DNA from: Bacillus sp. KH172YL63 | GTDB lineage: Bacteria > Bacillota > Bacilli > Bacillales > Bacillaceae_B | Direction of reading: 5' to 3' | Length of the DNA: 64,000 nt | Assembly (NCBI RefSeq): GCF_011398925.1 | Contig: NZ_AP022842.1 | Span: forward strand, 3,718,001 to 3,782,000 | Shown: positions 53,256 through 60,412 of the stretch, in pieces | Layout: each line of letters starts with the position of its first letter | How positions within the stretch are numbered: the stretch's first letter is position 1 | Program-made: the position numbers and the translations under genes | The notes under the pieces: model-generated | Database searches by the model: none | The model's input: only the letters and a program-made list of their open reading frames with translations | Told to the model about the DNA's origin: nothing

Positions 53256-54380
53256 TCAGGCGTTTACCGTTTTCAGCAGTTCCTGGACGGTGTCCTGGTA
53301 GCTTTCCCAGATTTGTTTGCTTCGTCTGGAGATGCTGTTGGCGGAGACGTCGAAGTGCTCGGCCAGTTCTTTTTGAACGTGGCGGATGCTGATTTCGTCG
53401 ATGTTCTTCGCCATGTCGACCATCGCGCCCGAGTAGATTTTCGGGTTGCGGATCGTCGGGCGTTCTGTGTAGAAGTATTTTTCCAATACGGCTACGAGCA
53501 GATCGCTTTCTTTTTTATTCTCCCCTTTTTCAGTAAGGAAGCTTTGCAATGCAGTGATCGCCTCCACGTACTCAGGGGTTTTCCAGATTTCGATGCCTTC
53601 CGTTCCGGCTTCTGTTTCTTCACCAGATTCAAGGACAGCATCCGCTTCTTCTGTTTGCTTAGCAGGTGCCGCGGCTTTCCCTGCCTTCTTCTTTTCGGCA
53701 CTGTAAAGGACGAATCCTACATCTGCAAGTTCAAGGTACTGTCCTGATAGATAATCGTTCAGGTTCGTAAATTCACCTTGCTCGTAGCGGATCTTCACAA
53801 GTTCCATTGCGGCTTTCTCGATCACAGGATAAATGAAGTATTGAGCGAATGGCAGATACTTCTCACCGTTCGGCAGCAGTAATCCCAAGAAGAAGCTGTT
53901 CTCCTCAAGCTTACCGAATTTCTCGGTGACAACAAGTGTATCACCTGAGATTGCTTCCTGGACACGCAGCGTCTGATCGTCAATTTTCTCGACTGTACCA
54001 GCCGTCACACGGACATTCTTCCATGATTCAAGCACTGCTTTTGTCTGAGGACGGGTAACCGTACCCAGTTGCTTATCCACAAATCGCTCAATCAGGCGGA
54101 CGCCTTCCCCATCCTTTTGAGTCGCACCGTACCAGCTGACAAACGCCATTTCATAAATATCCGGGTCTGCCTGCATCAGATCCATTTTCGTTAAGTAACG
54201 ATGATAAGATTCTTCCATCTCGGCAGACTGAGCGGTTGCGATGAAATCATACAGCTGTGCCTGAAGCACATCCAATTCCTGATTTACCAACGCATCTATA
54301 TTCACAGCATTTTCGCAGCATTTCTTATATTTTTTCCCACTGCCACAAGGACATGGTTCATTTCTTCCGACTGTACTCAT
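53256..54380 (-). CDS. SEC-C metal-binding domain protein
   Basis: A 374-residue soluble protein that starts with a zinc-binding SEC-C motif, [17 protein letters not shown] (about 6-22), the same module that ends SecA upstream. The rest is helical and acidic, with a charged low-complexity part (about 235-265, KKKAGKAAAPAKQTEE) and a C-terminal helical region that includes FDVSANSISRRSKQIWE, resembling a helix-turn-helix. GGAGG lies before ATG 54380. Possibly a ribosome- or Sec-associated factor; function not established. Confidence 0.75.
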   Translation of the reverse strand: MSTVGRNEPCPCGSGKKYKKCCENAVNIDALVNQELDVLQAQLYDFIATAQSAEMEESYHRYLTKMDLMQADPDIYEMAFVSWYGATQKDGEGVRLIERFVDKQLGTVTRPQTKAVLESWKNVRVTAGTVEKIDDQTLRVQEAISGDTLVVTEKFGKLEENSFFLGLLLPNGEKYLPFAQYFIYPVIEKAAMELVKIRYEQGEFTNLNDYLSGQYLELADVGFVLYSAEKKKAGKAAAPAKQTEEADAVLESGEETEAGTEGIEIWKTPEYVEAITALQSFLTEKGENKKESDLLVAVLEKYFYTERPTIRNPKIYSGAMVDMAKNIDEISIRHVQKELAEHFDVSANSISRRSKQIWESYQDTVQELLKTVNA

Positions 54381-54469
54381 GTTTGTATTTACCTCCAAAT
54401 TCTCGAGTCCCGTACACAAACATTCATTATATAACATTTCAAGCGTTCGTTAAACTGTTTCAGGGCAAG

Positions 54470-54500
54470 AAAAAAGAACCAATCGATTTCCGACTGGTCC
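54470..54500 (-). terminator. Terminator of the aminopeptidase-DUF1028 operon
   Basis: Stem GGACCAGTC / GATTGGTTC (with G-U pairs), loop GGAAATC, followed by TTTTTTC on the minus strand, just after the DUF1028 stop codon. Confidence 0.78.
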
Positions 54501-54512
54501 CATCACGGGCTA

Positions 54513-55346
54513 TTACCCCTGATTTCTCATATAATCCAATACATCAAGATCGATATAATCCCCTTCCTGCTCACGCATTTCAAAGTTTTCCGTGTGCAGG
54601 TAGTCTTTTAGATTCTGATGAAGAGATTGATGTTCTTTCCCGTAGCCCAACCGGGTAAGTTCACGCTCCACATCGCCCCGGATTTCTCCTTCGAGCGCTA
54701 CGACTCTATCAGACTTCGATGCTTGGAAATACAGCTGATGAAGATGAAAAAGCCGCTGCAACTCTTCAATCGGTGAAGCATGATCGTCCACCCTTAAGTC
54801 TATGTACCGGTCGTTGAAGCCGCCATAGCCACCATTTTCTTTTACAATTAAAAGGGCCGCAGACTGCATGCCCCGGGAATCCCCGCCAGCTTCCTGACCG
54901 GCAGCGAGGGCCCCCAACAGCCTTTCGGCAAGGGAACCGGCCGACGATTCGAAGCTTTCCGCCATCTTCTTAACCGTCTCCTGATTCACCAGAATATTCC
55001 CCTGGGCAGCGAAGTGCTTGCCCGTCTGTCCACCGGCCCAGTGATAGCAGCCTTCCCCCGTGAACGTAGCCGGGTTTCCACATGAATCAATCATCCCAAC
55101 CTGCCGCAGCGGGCGGTCGGGATCGTCCTTTGTCACAATTTCAAGGGCCTCCTCGGCCGTCTTTCCCTGTTTCATCAACCGGAGTGCCTGCGGACCGTAT
55201 GAAGTATTCGCGAACGATTGGGTCGCCACAGCCCCTACACCGGCCTTTGCAAACGGAACAACCGACCCTACACCGAGGAACTTGGACTGAACCGCGACCC
55301 CCCACTCTTTCTCTTCCGGATCATAGCCTACAATGGAATACGTCAT
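54513..55346 (-). CDS. DUF1028 family protein (putative Ntn-hydrolase)
   Basis: A 277-residue protein with the DUF1028 pattern: MTYSIVGYDPEEKEWGVAVQS at the N-terminus, VGAVATQSFANTSYGPQAL, HWAGGQTGKHFAAQGNIL and RGMQSAALLIV. The fold is predicted to be Ntn-hydrolase-like and the family is often found beside peptidases or amidases; here it starts 13 bp after an M29 aminopeptidase gene, so both may act in peptide turnover. The last ~60 residues (LHQNLKDYLHTENFEMRE) form a helical extension resembling a putative peptidoglycan-binding-like tail of the family. Confidence 0.85.
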   Translation of the reverse strand: MTYSIVGYDPEEKEWGVAVQSKFLGVGSVVPFAKAGVGAVATQSFANTSYGPQALRLMKQGKTAEEALEIVTKDDPDRPLRQVGMIDSCGNPATFTGEGCYHWAGGQTGKHFAAQGNILVNQETVKKMAESFESSAGSLAERLLGALAAGQEAGGDSRGMQSAALLIVKENGGYGGFNDRYIDLRVDDHASPIEELQRLFHLHQLYFQASKSDRVVALEGEIRGDVERELTRLGYGKEHQSLHQNLKDYLHTENFEMREQEGDYIDLDVLDYMRNQG

Positions 55347-55359
55347 GGTGAAGCCCTCC

Positions 55360-56469
55360 TTAAATTAACGCGTCAGGATTCAATCCTTTCAGCTCATCTA
55401 CTACAAACAACCCGTCTTTCCGTATCAACACATCGTCAAAATAAATTTCCCCGCCGCCGTATTCAGGACGCTGGATGCAGACCATATCCCAGTGGACGCT
55501 GGAACGATTGCCGTTGTCAGCCTGCTCATACGCCTGTCCAGGTGTGAAGTGAAAGCTCCCGTTGATCTTTTCGTCAAATAAAATATCCAGCATCGGCTCA
55601 TTGATCTTCGGATTTACCCCGAGGGCAAACTCCCCAATGAACCTCGCCCCTTCATCCGTATCCAAAATATCGTTCAATTCTTTCGTTTTATCCGCCGTCG
55701 CCTTCACAATTTTCCCATCTTCAAACGTCAGCGACACATGGTTGAACGTAAATCCACGGTACAATGTCGGCGTGTTATATGTAATCGTCCCGTTCACACT
55801 GTCCTTCACAGGAGCCGTGTACACTTCCCCGTCCGGGATATTCCGTTCACCAAAGCACATGACCGACGGAATATCCTTGATCGAAAACGTAAGGTCCGTC
55901 CCTTCACCGGTGATACGTACCTTGTCCGTCCTGTCCAACAGCTCTTTCAGCGGTTTCTGCGCCTCTTCCATCTGCTGATAGTTGACCGTACAAACGTCCA
56001 ATACATAATCAAAAAACGTGTCGTTGCTCATCTTCGCTTTTTGGGCAAGTGATGGATTCGGATAGTTTAAAAGAACCCACTTTTTATTTTGAATCAAGTA
56101 ATCATTGGACTCTTTCATATGAGGAATCAAAAGCTGCCACTGCTCAGCCGGTACCTCACTCATCTCCGCATCGTTGAGCTCACTTGAAATATGGATAAAC
56201 GCGTCTATATCCTCGTATTGCTGCAAATTCCATTTATTTTTCAAAATCATCTGCTCTGGTTTCGCATGGGTAGCGACGATCCGTTGCAGTTCCATATCTC
56301 CGAACTCAAAATACGGAATGACTCCCATATCATAAGATTTTGCAACCAGTTCCTTTACAAGAGGCTTCGTTGAATACTCTCCAGTAATGAAAAGCTTCTC
56401 CCCTTCTTTCATCTTCAGTGAATGCGTCAGCAGCACTTCCGCCAGCTGTGTTAATCGTGGATCTCTCAT
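55360..56469 (-). CDS. M29 family aminopeptidase
   Basis: A 369-residue thermophilic-type M29 metallo-aminopeptidase. Family features include the N-terminal MRDPRLTQLAEVLLTHSLKMKEGE, TDLTFSIKDIPSVMCFGERNIPDGE (metal-binding Glu region), RFIGEFALGVNPKIN and SVHWDMVCIQ with the conserved His/Asp. GAGGGGGAA precedes ATG 56469; in-frame codons upstream run through the hpf terminator and are rejected. It releases N-terminal residues from peptides in the cytoplasm. First gene of an operon with DUF1028. Confidence 0.9.
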   Translation of the reverse strand: MRDPRLTQLAEVLLTHSLKMKEGEKLFITGEYSTKPLVKELVAKSYDMGVIPYFEFGDMELQRIVATHAKPEQMILKNKWNLQQYEDIDAFIHISSELNDAEMSEVPAEQWQLLIPHMKESNDYLIQNKKWVLLNYPNPSLAQKAKMSNDTFFDYVLDVCTVNYQQMEEAQKPLKELLDRTDKVRITGEGTDLTFSIKDIPSVMCFGERNIPDGEVYTAPVKDSVNGTITYNTPTLYRGFTFNHVSLTFEDGKIVKATADKTKELNDILDTDEGARFIGEFALGVNPKINEPMLDILFDEKINGSFHFTPGQAYEQADNGNRSSVHWDMVCIQRPEYGGGEIYFDDVLIRKDGLFVVDELKGLNPDALI

Positions 56470-56534
56470 TGTGGTTCCCCCTCTTTTTTGTCTACATTCA
56501 CACTTCGACAAAAAATGGTAAAAACCTCCTTTAT

Positions 56535-56570
56535 CAAAAAAAATCCTGCGGCCGCAATGACCGCAGGATC
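56535..56570 (-). terminator. Terminator of hpf
   Basis: Stem ATCCTGCGG / CCGCAGGAT followed by a run of eight T on the minus strand, about 15 bp after the hpf stop codon. Confidence 0.9.
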
Positions 56571-56584
56571 CTTCCTCTACGAGA

Positions 56585-57163
56585 TTAATTCGTTTCAATC
56601 AAGCCGTACTTGCCATCACGTCGCTTGTATACGATATTCGTAGCGTTTGTTTCTGCATCTGTGAAAATAAAGAACGTATGACCAAGCATATTCATCTGAA
56701 GGATCGCTTCCTCGCTATCCATCGGCTTCAGATTGAACTGCTTCGTTCTTACTACTTCCGTATCGTCCTCTTCCTCCAGTTCAACGGCTGCTGCACCATT
56801 TGGAGAAACATGGTTCAGATCCTCCTGAGCCGCAAAGAACTCCTTCGGGCTGCCCTTTTCACGCATCTTGCGGTTCACCCGTGTCTTATGCTTGCGAATC
56901 TGACGCTCCAATTTATCCACTATAAGATCAATGGCCGCATACATATCCGTGTTCCGTTCCTCTGCACGAAGCACCAAATGCGGCATTGGAATAGTCACTT
57001 CAGTTTTCGTATTTTTATCAGGATACACTTTCAAATTAACATGTACATTTGCATCAGGAGTTTCATTAAAGTAACGGTCTAACTTGCCAATCTTCTTCTC
57101 CACGTGTTCGCGAATCGCTGGAGTTACCTCAATGTTCTCGCCTCGAATGTTGTAGTTCAACAT
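56585..57163 (-). CDS. hpf: Ribosome hibernation promoting factor, long form
   Basis: A 192-residue long HPF (YvyD): N-terminal beta-alpha-beta domain (about 1-100, MLNYNIRGENIEVTPAIREHVEKKIGKLDRYF) that occupies the decoding centre, a linker, and the C-terminal dimerisation domain (about 130-190, VRTKQFNLKPMDSEEAILQMNMLGH) that joins two 70S ribosomes into 100S particles in stationary phase. AGGAGGAG precedes ATG 57163, and a sigma-B promoter lies 46-71 bp upstream. Its place before the flagellar genes is as in B. subtilis. Confidence 0.96.
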   Translation of the reverse strand: MLNYNIRGENIEVTPAIREHVEKKIGKLDRYFNETPDANVHVNLKVYPDKNTKTEVTIPMPHLVLRAEERNTDMYAAIDLIVDKLERQIRKHKTRVNRKMREKGSPKEFFAAQEDLNHVSPNGAAAVELEEEDDTEVVRTKQFNLKPMDSEEAILQMNMLGHTFFIFTDAETNATNIVYKRRDGKYGLIETN

Positions 57164-57208
57164 GTAAACTCCTCCTTTTAAAAATAAAGCTATGTTTATC
57201 TATTCTCC

Positions 57209-57234
57209 ATTCCCTTCACAATTCCTTCTTAAAC
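57209..57234 (-). promoter_or_regulatory. Sigma-B promoter of hpf
   Basis: GTTTAA-N14-GGGAAT on the minus strand (-35 at 57229-57234, -10 at 57209-57214), a near-perfect general-stress promoter. B. subtilis yvyD/hpf is known to be sigma-B and sigma-H dependent. Confidence 0.8.
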
Positions 57235-57474
57235 TTTCTTAATTTTATGTCATTTTATCGTAAAGGTTGTAACATAGTGTCGAAAGTGTTGATGGAACAA
57301 GGATTGGAGAATATGAGAGTGGGGTGATGGATGCCGAATTCTTTGGTTCACCTTTCACTCTTTATAGTATTATTATCCCACTATTTTTGGTGTTTAGACG
57401 GTGGGAATTTGGAGGTTTTGTGGAGAGATTGGGGCGGTTTTGTGAATGGGGGGTTTTTGTTTGACGTTTATTTG

Positions 57475-57586
57475 TTTGTCAGTTGAATTTTGAGGGAGTT
57501 TGTCAGTTAAATAAAGGACAATATTCAACTGTCAAAATATCATCAAAGTTTAACAGTCAAATATCAAGCTAAATTCAACAGGCAAA
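57475..57586. repeat. Array B: five 13-bp quasi-palindromes at 24-25 bp pitch, downstream of the transposase gene
   Basis: Units start at 57475 (TTTGTCAGTTGAA), 57499 (TTTGTCAGTTAAA), 57524 (TTCAACTGTCAAA), 57549 (TTTAACAGTCAAA) and 57574 (TTCAACAGGCAAA): two forward and three inverted copies on one phase. The linkers are about 12 bp and unrelated. Confidence 0.88.
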
Positions 57587-57587
57587 A

Positions 57588-57620
57588 TAAAAAACCCGCT
57601 GAACACCACATCCAGCAGGC
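57588..57620 (-). terminator. Terminator of the transposase gene
   Basis: Stem CCTGCTG / CAGCGGG followed by TTTTTTATTTT on the minus strand, overlapping the edge of repeat array B. Confidence 0.75.
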
Positions 57621-57627
57621 ACACCCC

Positions 57628-58176
57628 TCACTCATTAAATTGCTTCCACCTAATCTCCACATAAAACTTATAGTGACTTTTCGACCCACCATTCATAAAA
57701 GAGAGAATCTTTTTCGTATCAACATGCTTATTTTCCCTGTTTGAAATAAATGAACGATAACTCGACCACTGATAGTTTTGTGCTTCAGCAGTGATCCCAG
57801 CTTTCACTGGGTTCAGGTGAATATAACAGCTTGTATCGATCAGCTGCTTGTTATTGCGGATGATGACTGATTTAAAACGTCCTTGAAATAGATGCCCTTG
57901 GAAGCCATTTTTCTTATTAAAATAGCGGGCGTAACGGTAATGGATGTATTGAATGATTTTGCCTGGGGGAACATCGATGGTTTCTATGAGAAGGTGAATG
58001 TGGTTCGTCATGAGGCAATAAGAGTGGAGAATAAAGGGGAACTTGTCTTTGGCTAATTCAACGATTTCCAAATACTTAAGTCGATCGGCTTTGTTGCGGA
58101 AGATGGTGTATTTTCGGTTTCCTCTTGCGGTAATGTGATAGGTATATCCAGGGGACCATTCTCTTTTTGGGGCCAT
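57628..58176 (-). CDS. REP-associated tyrosine transposase (RAYT, Y1/HUH superfamily)
   Basis: A 182-residue single-strand transposase of the IS200/REP-associated group. Landmarks are WSPGYTYHITARGNRKYTIF at the N-terminus, the metal-binding HIH of the HUH motif (59-61), the candidate catalytic Tyr segment YIHYRYARYFN (77-86), GHLFQGRFKS and YIHLNPVKAGI (118-128). AAAGGATG precedes ATG 58176. It is an intact single gene with its own terminator, bracketed by repeat arrays B and C, which fits a RAYT that processes the repeats; such genes are typically single-copy and domesticated rather than part of an insertion sequence. Confidence 0.88.
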   Translation of the reverse strand: MAPKREWSPGYTYHITARGNRKYTIFRNKADRLKYLEIVELAKDKFPFILHSYCLMTNHIHLLIETIDVPPGKIIQYIHYRYARYFNKKNGFQGHLFQGRFKSVIIRNNKQLIDTSCYIHLNPVKAGITAEAQNYQWSSYRSFISNRENKHVDTKKILSFMNGGSKSHYKFYVEIRWKQFNE

Positions 58177-58247
58177 GTCAACATCCTTTCTAGTTTTGGT
58201 CTTTCTTTATTCGACATGGGTGGAGCGAATTCCTGCTTGTAGATGAG

Positions 58248-58360
58248 TTTGTCTGTTGAAATCACGTTGATATTTAACAGGTAAACTTTTGTGATTCTTT
58301 GTCTGTTAAAAAACCGCCCAAATTCAACAGACAAATTAATCACAAAATTCAACTGACAAA
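58248..58360. repeat. Array C: five 13-bp quasi-palindromes at exact 25-bp pitch, upstream of the transposase gene
   Basis: Units start at 58248 (TTTGTCTGTTGAA), 58273 (TTTAACAGGTAAA), 58298 (TTTGTCTGTTAAA), 58323 (TTCAACAGACAAA) and 58348 (TTCAACTGACAAA). Orientation alternates but the phase is kept exactly. The first unit is identical to a unit of array A at 37434. Confidence 0.9.
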
Positions 58361-58369
58361 CAAAAACCC

Positions 58370-59125
58370 CTAAACATCCACATCCCTCCTCCCAAACACC
58401 CATCCAGCCAAACCACCAAATCCGATCAAATACACCAGAATCACCACAACCGAAAACCCAAACGTCATTCCTTCGAACGGCGGCGAACTGAAGAAATACT
58501 GCTGCAAATCAGTATTAGCGAGCAGAAGATACCTTCCCCACTCCAAACCGCGTTCGTTCATCAGTATCAATAATGTCCCGGCAGAGAATGTCAAAAAAAT
58601 GGTGGTACCGATCGCAAATGAACTGCTTCTGGTTACAGCCGACAGCGTAAAGGCAATCGAGCAGATGACGACCATTTCCAAAAACCTCAACACATAAGCC
58701 CCCGCAACGATAAAAAAGTTCACGTCCAGATCCAGGAAGCTATCATAAAACCACAGGGCACCAAGCAGGGCAGAAAATAAGAAATGACCGGCGGTGAACA
58801 CAGTCGCAATGACTAACACGGTTAAATACTTGGAAAGTAGAATCTTCATTCGGTTAGCGGGGCGGATGAGCAACAGCTTAATCGTTCCTGCTGAAAATTC
58901 GCTGGAAACAATGTCCCCTGCAATGATCAGGCAGAAGATTTGAATGACGATCAGAAGGTTGGAGCTGATCCGCATGTATTCCCAAAAGGAAAAATGGATA
59001 CCGTCGAAGAGCATGTAGACGAACAGGGATGCAACGGCATCTATGAATACGATGAGGCCAAGGGAAATCCACATGCGGGGGCGGGATATTTGTTTGATGA
59101 GTTCGTTGGTGATGAGATTGGTCAT
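58370..59125 (-). CDS. ABC-2 type transporter permease without adjacent ATPase
   Basis: A 251-residue protein with six membrane segments and the ABC-2 permease pattern (long first periplasmic loop, SSEFSAGTIKLLLIRPANRMKIL coupling helix, C-terminal GFGGLAGWVFGRRDVDV). In similar operons the ATP-binding subunit is next to it; here the neighbours are the flagellar operon and repeat array C, so the partner must be elsewhere or lost. The insert sits between fli genes and hpf, which are contiguous in B. subtilis, and may have arrived by insertion. Confidence 0.85.
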   Translation of the reverse strand: MTNLITNELIKQISRPRMWISLGLIVFIDAVASLFVYMLFDGIHFSFWEYMRISSNLLIVIQIFCLIIAGDIVSSEFSAGTIKLLLIRPANRMKILLSKYLTVLVIATVFTAGHFLFSALLGALWFYDSFLDLDVNFFIVAGAYVLRFLEMVVICSIAFTLSAVTRSSSFAIGTTIFLTFSAGTLLILMNERGLEWGRYLLLANTDLQQYFFSSPPFEGMTFGFSVVVILVYLIGFGGLAGWVFGRRDVDV

Positions 59126-59189
59126 GTTTGTCCATCCGTTTCTAGAGATATTAGTCGGAGAGGAAACACAGTCCCTTTGACTTTCTACT

Positions 59190-59198
59190 ATTATACCA
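59190..59198 (-). promoter_or_regulatory. Extended -10 promoter of the permease gene
   Basis: TGGTATAAT on the minus strand (TG motif plus a perfect TATAAT) about 65 bp before the ATG at 59125; the -35 (TTCTTT) is weak. Confidence 0.6.
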
Positions 59199-59215
59199 TG
59201 AGAGAATTTGACAAA

Positions 59216-59242
59216 AGAAAAAAGCCCCGGGATCCGGGACTT
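59216..59242 (-). terminator. Terminator of the flagellar fliD operon
   Basis: Stem AAGTCCCGG / CCGGGGCTT with loop ATC, followed by TTTTTTC on the minus strand, overlapping the stop codon of the last gene. Confidence 0.85.
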
Positions 59243-59630
59243 AATGCGTTAAAAATGGTTGGATTTCTTTTTCCATGCTCTCTTTCCATAGAGCGAAGGC
59301 AGGCGCCAGATTTTCCTGAACGATACTTTGTTTCATTGATAGATTGTCTAAATGTCCGTCGAGCTTCCATGCCTGATCGGTGACCGTATCAAAATCGCTC
59401 AGTGCTTTCTGAATCCCTTCGTGTCCTTCAAACATTTCTTTCAATAAGGGATTACTTTCTGAAATCTGTCCAATGGCCAAGAAGACATCTGAGAGTACTG
59501 TGTCCCCTTCTGTTTTGCTTAAATCCGCGAAGCTTGCTTCGACATATTTCAAGGCTTCCTCAATGGTGTCGAGCATGGCGACGTATTGGCTGACCAATTC
59601 GTATTGTTTTTCGTCGAGTTTCGTTGTCAA
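59241..59630 (-). CDS. Uncharacterised helical protein at the end of the fliS-fliT operon
   Basis: A 129-residue, acidic, all-helical soluble protein; TTG 59630 is the likely start because AGGTGAT lies six bases before it. It follows the fliT-like gene by 8 bp and ends in the operon terminator, so it is co-expressed with the flagellar cap and chaperone genes. Composition and size resemble small flagellar chaperones, but no family signature is visible. B. subtilis has no gene at this place. Confidence 0.65.
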   Translation of the reverse strand: MTTKLDEKQYELVSQYVAMLDTIEEALKYVEASFADLSKTEGDTVLSDVFLAIGQISESNPLLKEMFEGHEGIQKALSDFDTVTDQAWKLDGHLDNLSMKQSIVQENLAPAFALWKESMEKEIQPFLTH

Positions 59631-59638
59631 AGAATCAC

Positions 59639-59986
59639 CTATTTCTTTTTATCGTAGAACATTCCATCATGTTGCAGGGATTCGTATGGGTTTGAGTATT
59701 TTTGAACAGAAGTTTTTTTCTTCGATAATCCGTTCATATCCCGTTTAATAACGAGGCGCAGTTGAGCAAGCTTCTGGTCGATTTCGCCGTTCCAGGCAAC
59801 CATCTGCTTCCCAAGTTCCTGCTCCTCCTGAGTGTAAGGCGGCTTGAGGCTGTCAATTGCACTTTGTCTTTTTTCTAAAAGGGACTCTACTTCTTCAATC
59901 GTAGATTCCCTGTTCTCATCATTCACTTGATCCAATGCTGTTTTCAGCTGTTTCGTGATGGTGTAGCAAAGGAGAACGGAACTCAT
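59639..59986 (-). CDS. fliT: FliT-like flagellar export chaperone
   Basis: A 115-residue helical protein with the FliT pattern: SSVLLCYTITKQL at the N-terminus, a long charged helix (about 20-85, EEVESLLEKRQSAIDSLKPPYTQEE) and a short C-terminal tail. ATG 59986 overlaps the fliS stop codon in TAATG, so translation is coupled. FliT binds the cap protein FliD before export; it is directly downstream of fliS as in B. subtilis. FliT proteins are poorly conserved, so the call leans on context. Confidence 0.82.
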   Translation of the reverse strand: MSSVLLCYTITKQLKTALDQVNDENRESTIEEVESLLEKRQSAIDSLKPPYTQEEQELGKQMVAWNGEIDQKLAQLRLVIKRDMNGLSKKKTSVQKYSNPYESLQHDGMFYDKKK

Positions 59987-60390
59987 TATGCCTGTCCGCC
60001 CTGTCCTGCATGCTGCTTCTGGCGGTTCAGCTGAATGACTTGTTTCCACGTATCACGGAAATCCGTGATCAGCCCCTCTACTTCCTCTAAAATCGCCACA
60101 TCGTTTTTAATATTGGCTTCTGTCAGGCGACGATTGATGTAGTCGTACAGTGACATGAGATTTTGTGACACTTCCACGTCGGTATTCAGTGTCACCATCA
60201 GTTCATTCACGATGGCTTGGGTTTTTTGGATGTTCGTATTTTTCAACTCAATGTTTTTATCTTCAATAGCTTTTTTGGCGATGTGGATAAATTTCAGGCT
60301 TCCGTTATAGAGCATAAGGGTCAGTTCACCCGGTGAAGCGGTGTTGACCGAGTTATTCTGGTATGCTGCATACGGGTTGTTGATGGCCAT
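59986..60390 (-). CDS. fliS: Flagellin-specific export chaperone FliS
   Basis: A 134-residue four-helix chaperone that binds the flagellin C-terminus and blocks premature polymerisation. It begins MAINNPYAAYQNNSVNTASPGELTLMLYNG, the classic FliS N-terminus, and contains NVEVSQNLMSLYDYINRRLTEAN-type motifs (TDVEVSQNLMSLYDYINRRL). ATG 60390 is preceded by AAGGAG. Between fliD and fliT. Confidence 0.95.
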   Translation of the reverse strand: MAINNPYAAYQNNSVNTASPGELTLMLYNGSLKFIHIAKKAIEDKNIELKNTNIQKTQAIVNELMVTLNTDVEVSQNLMSLYDYINRRLTEANIKNDVAILEEVEGLITDFRDTWKQVIQLNRQKQHAGQGGQA

Positions 60391-60412
60391 ATTGACACTC
60401 CTTTAGTTATGT

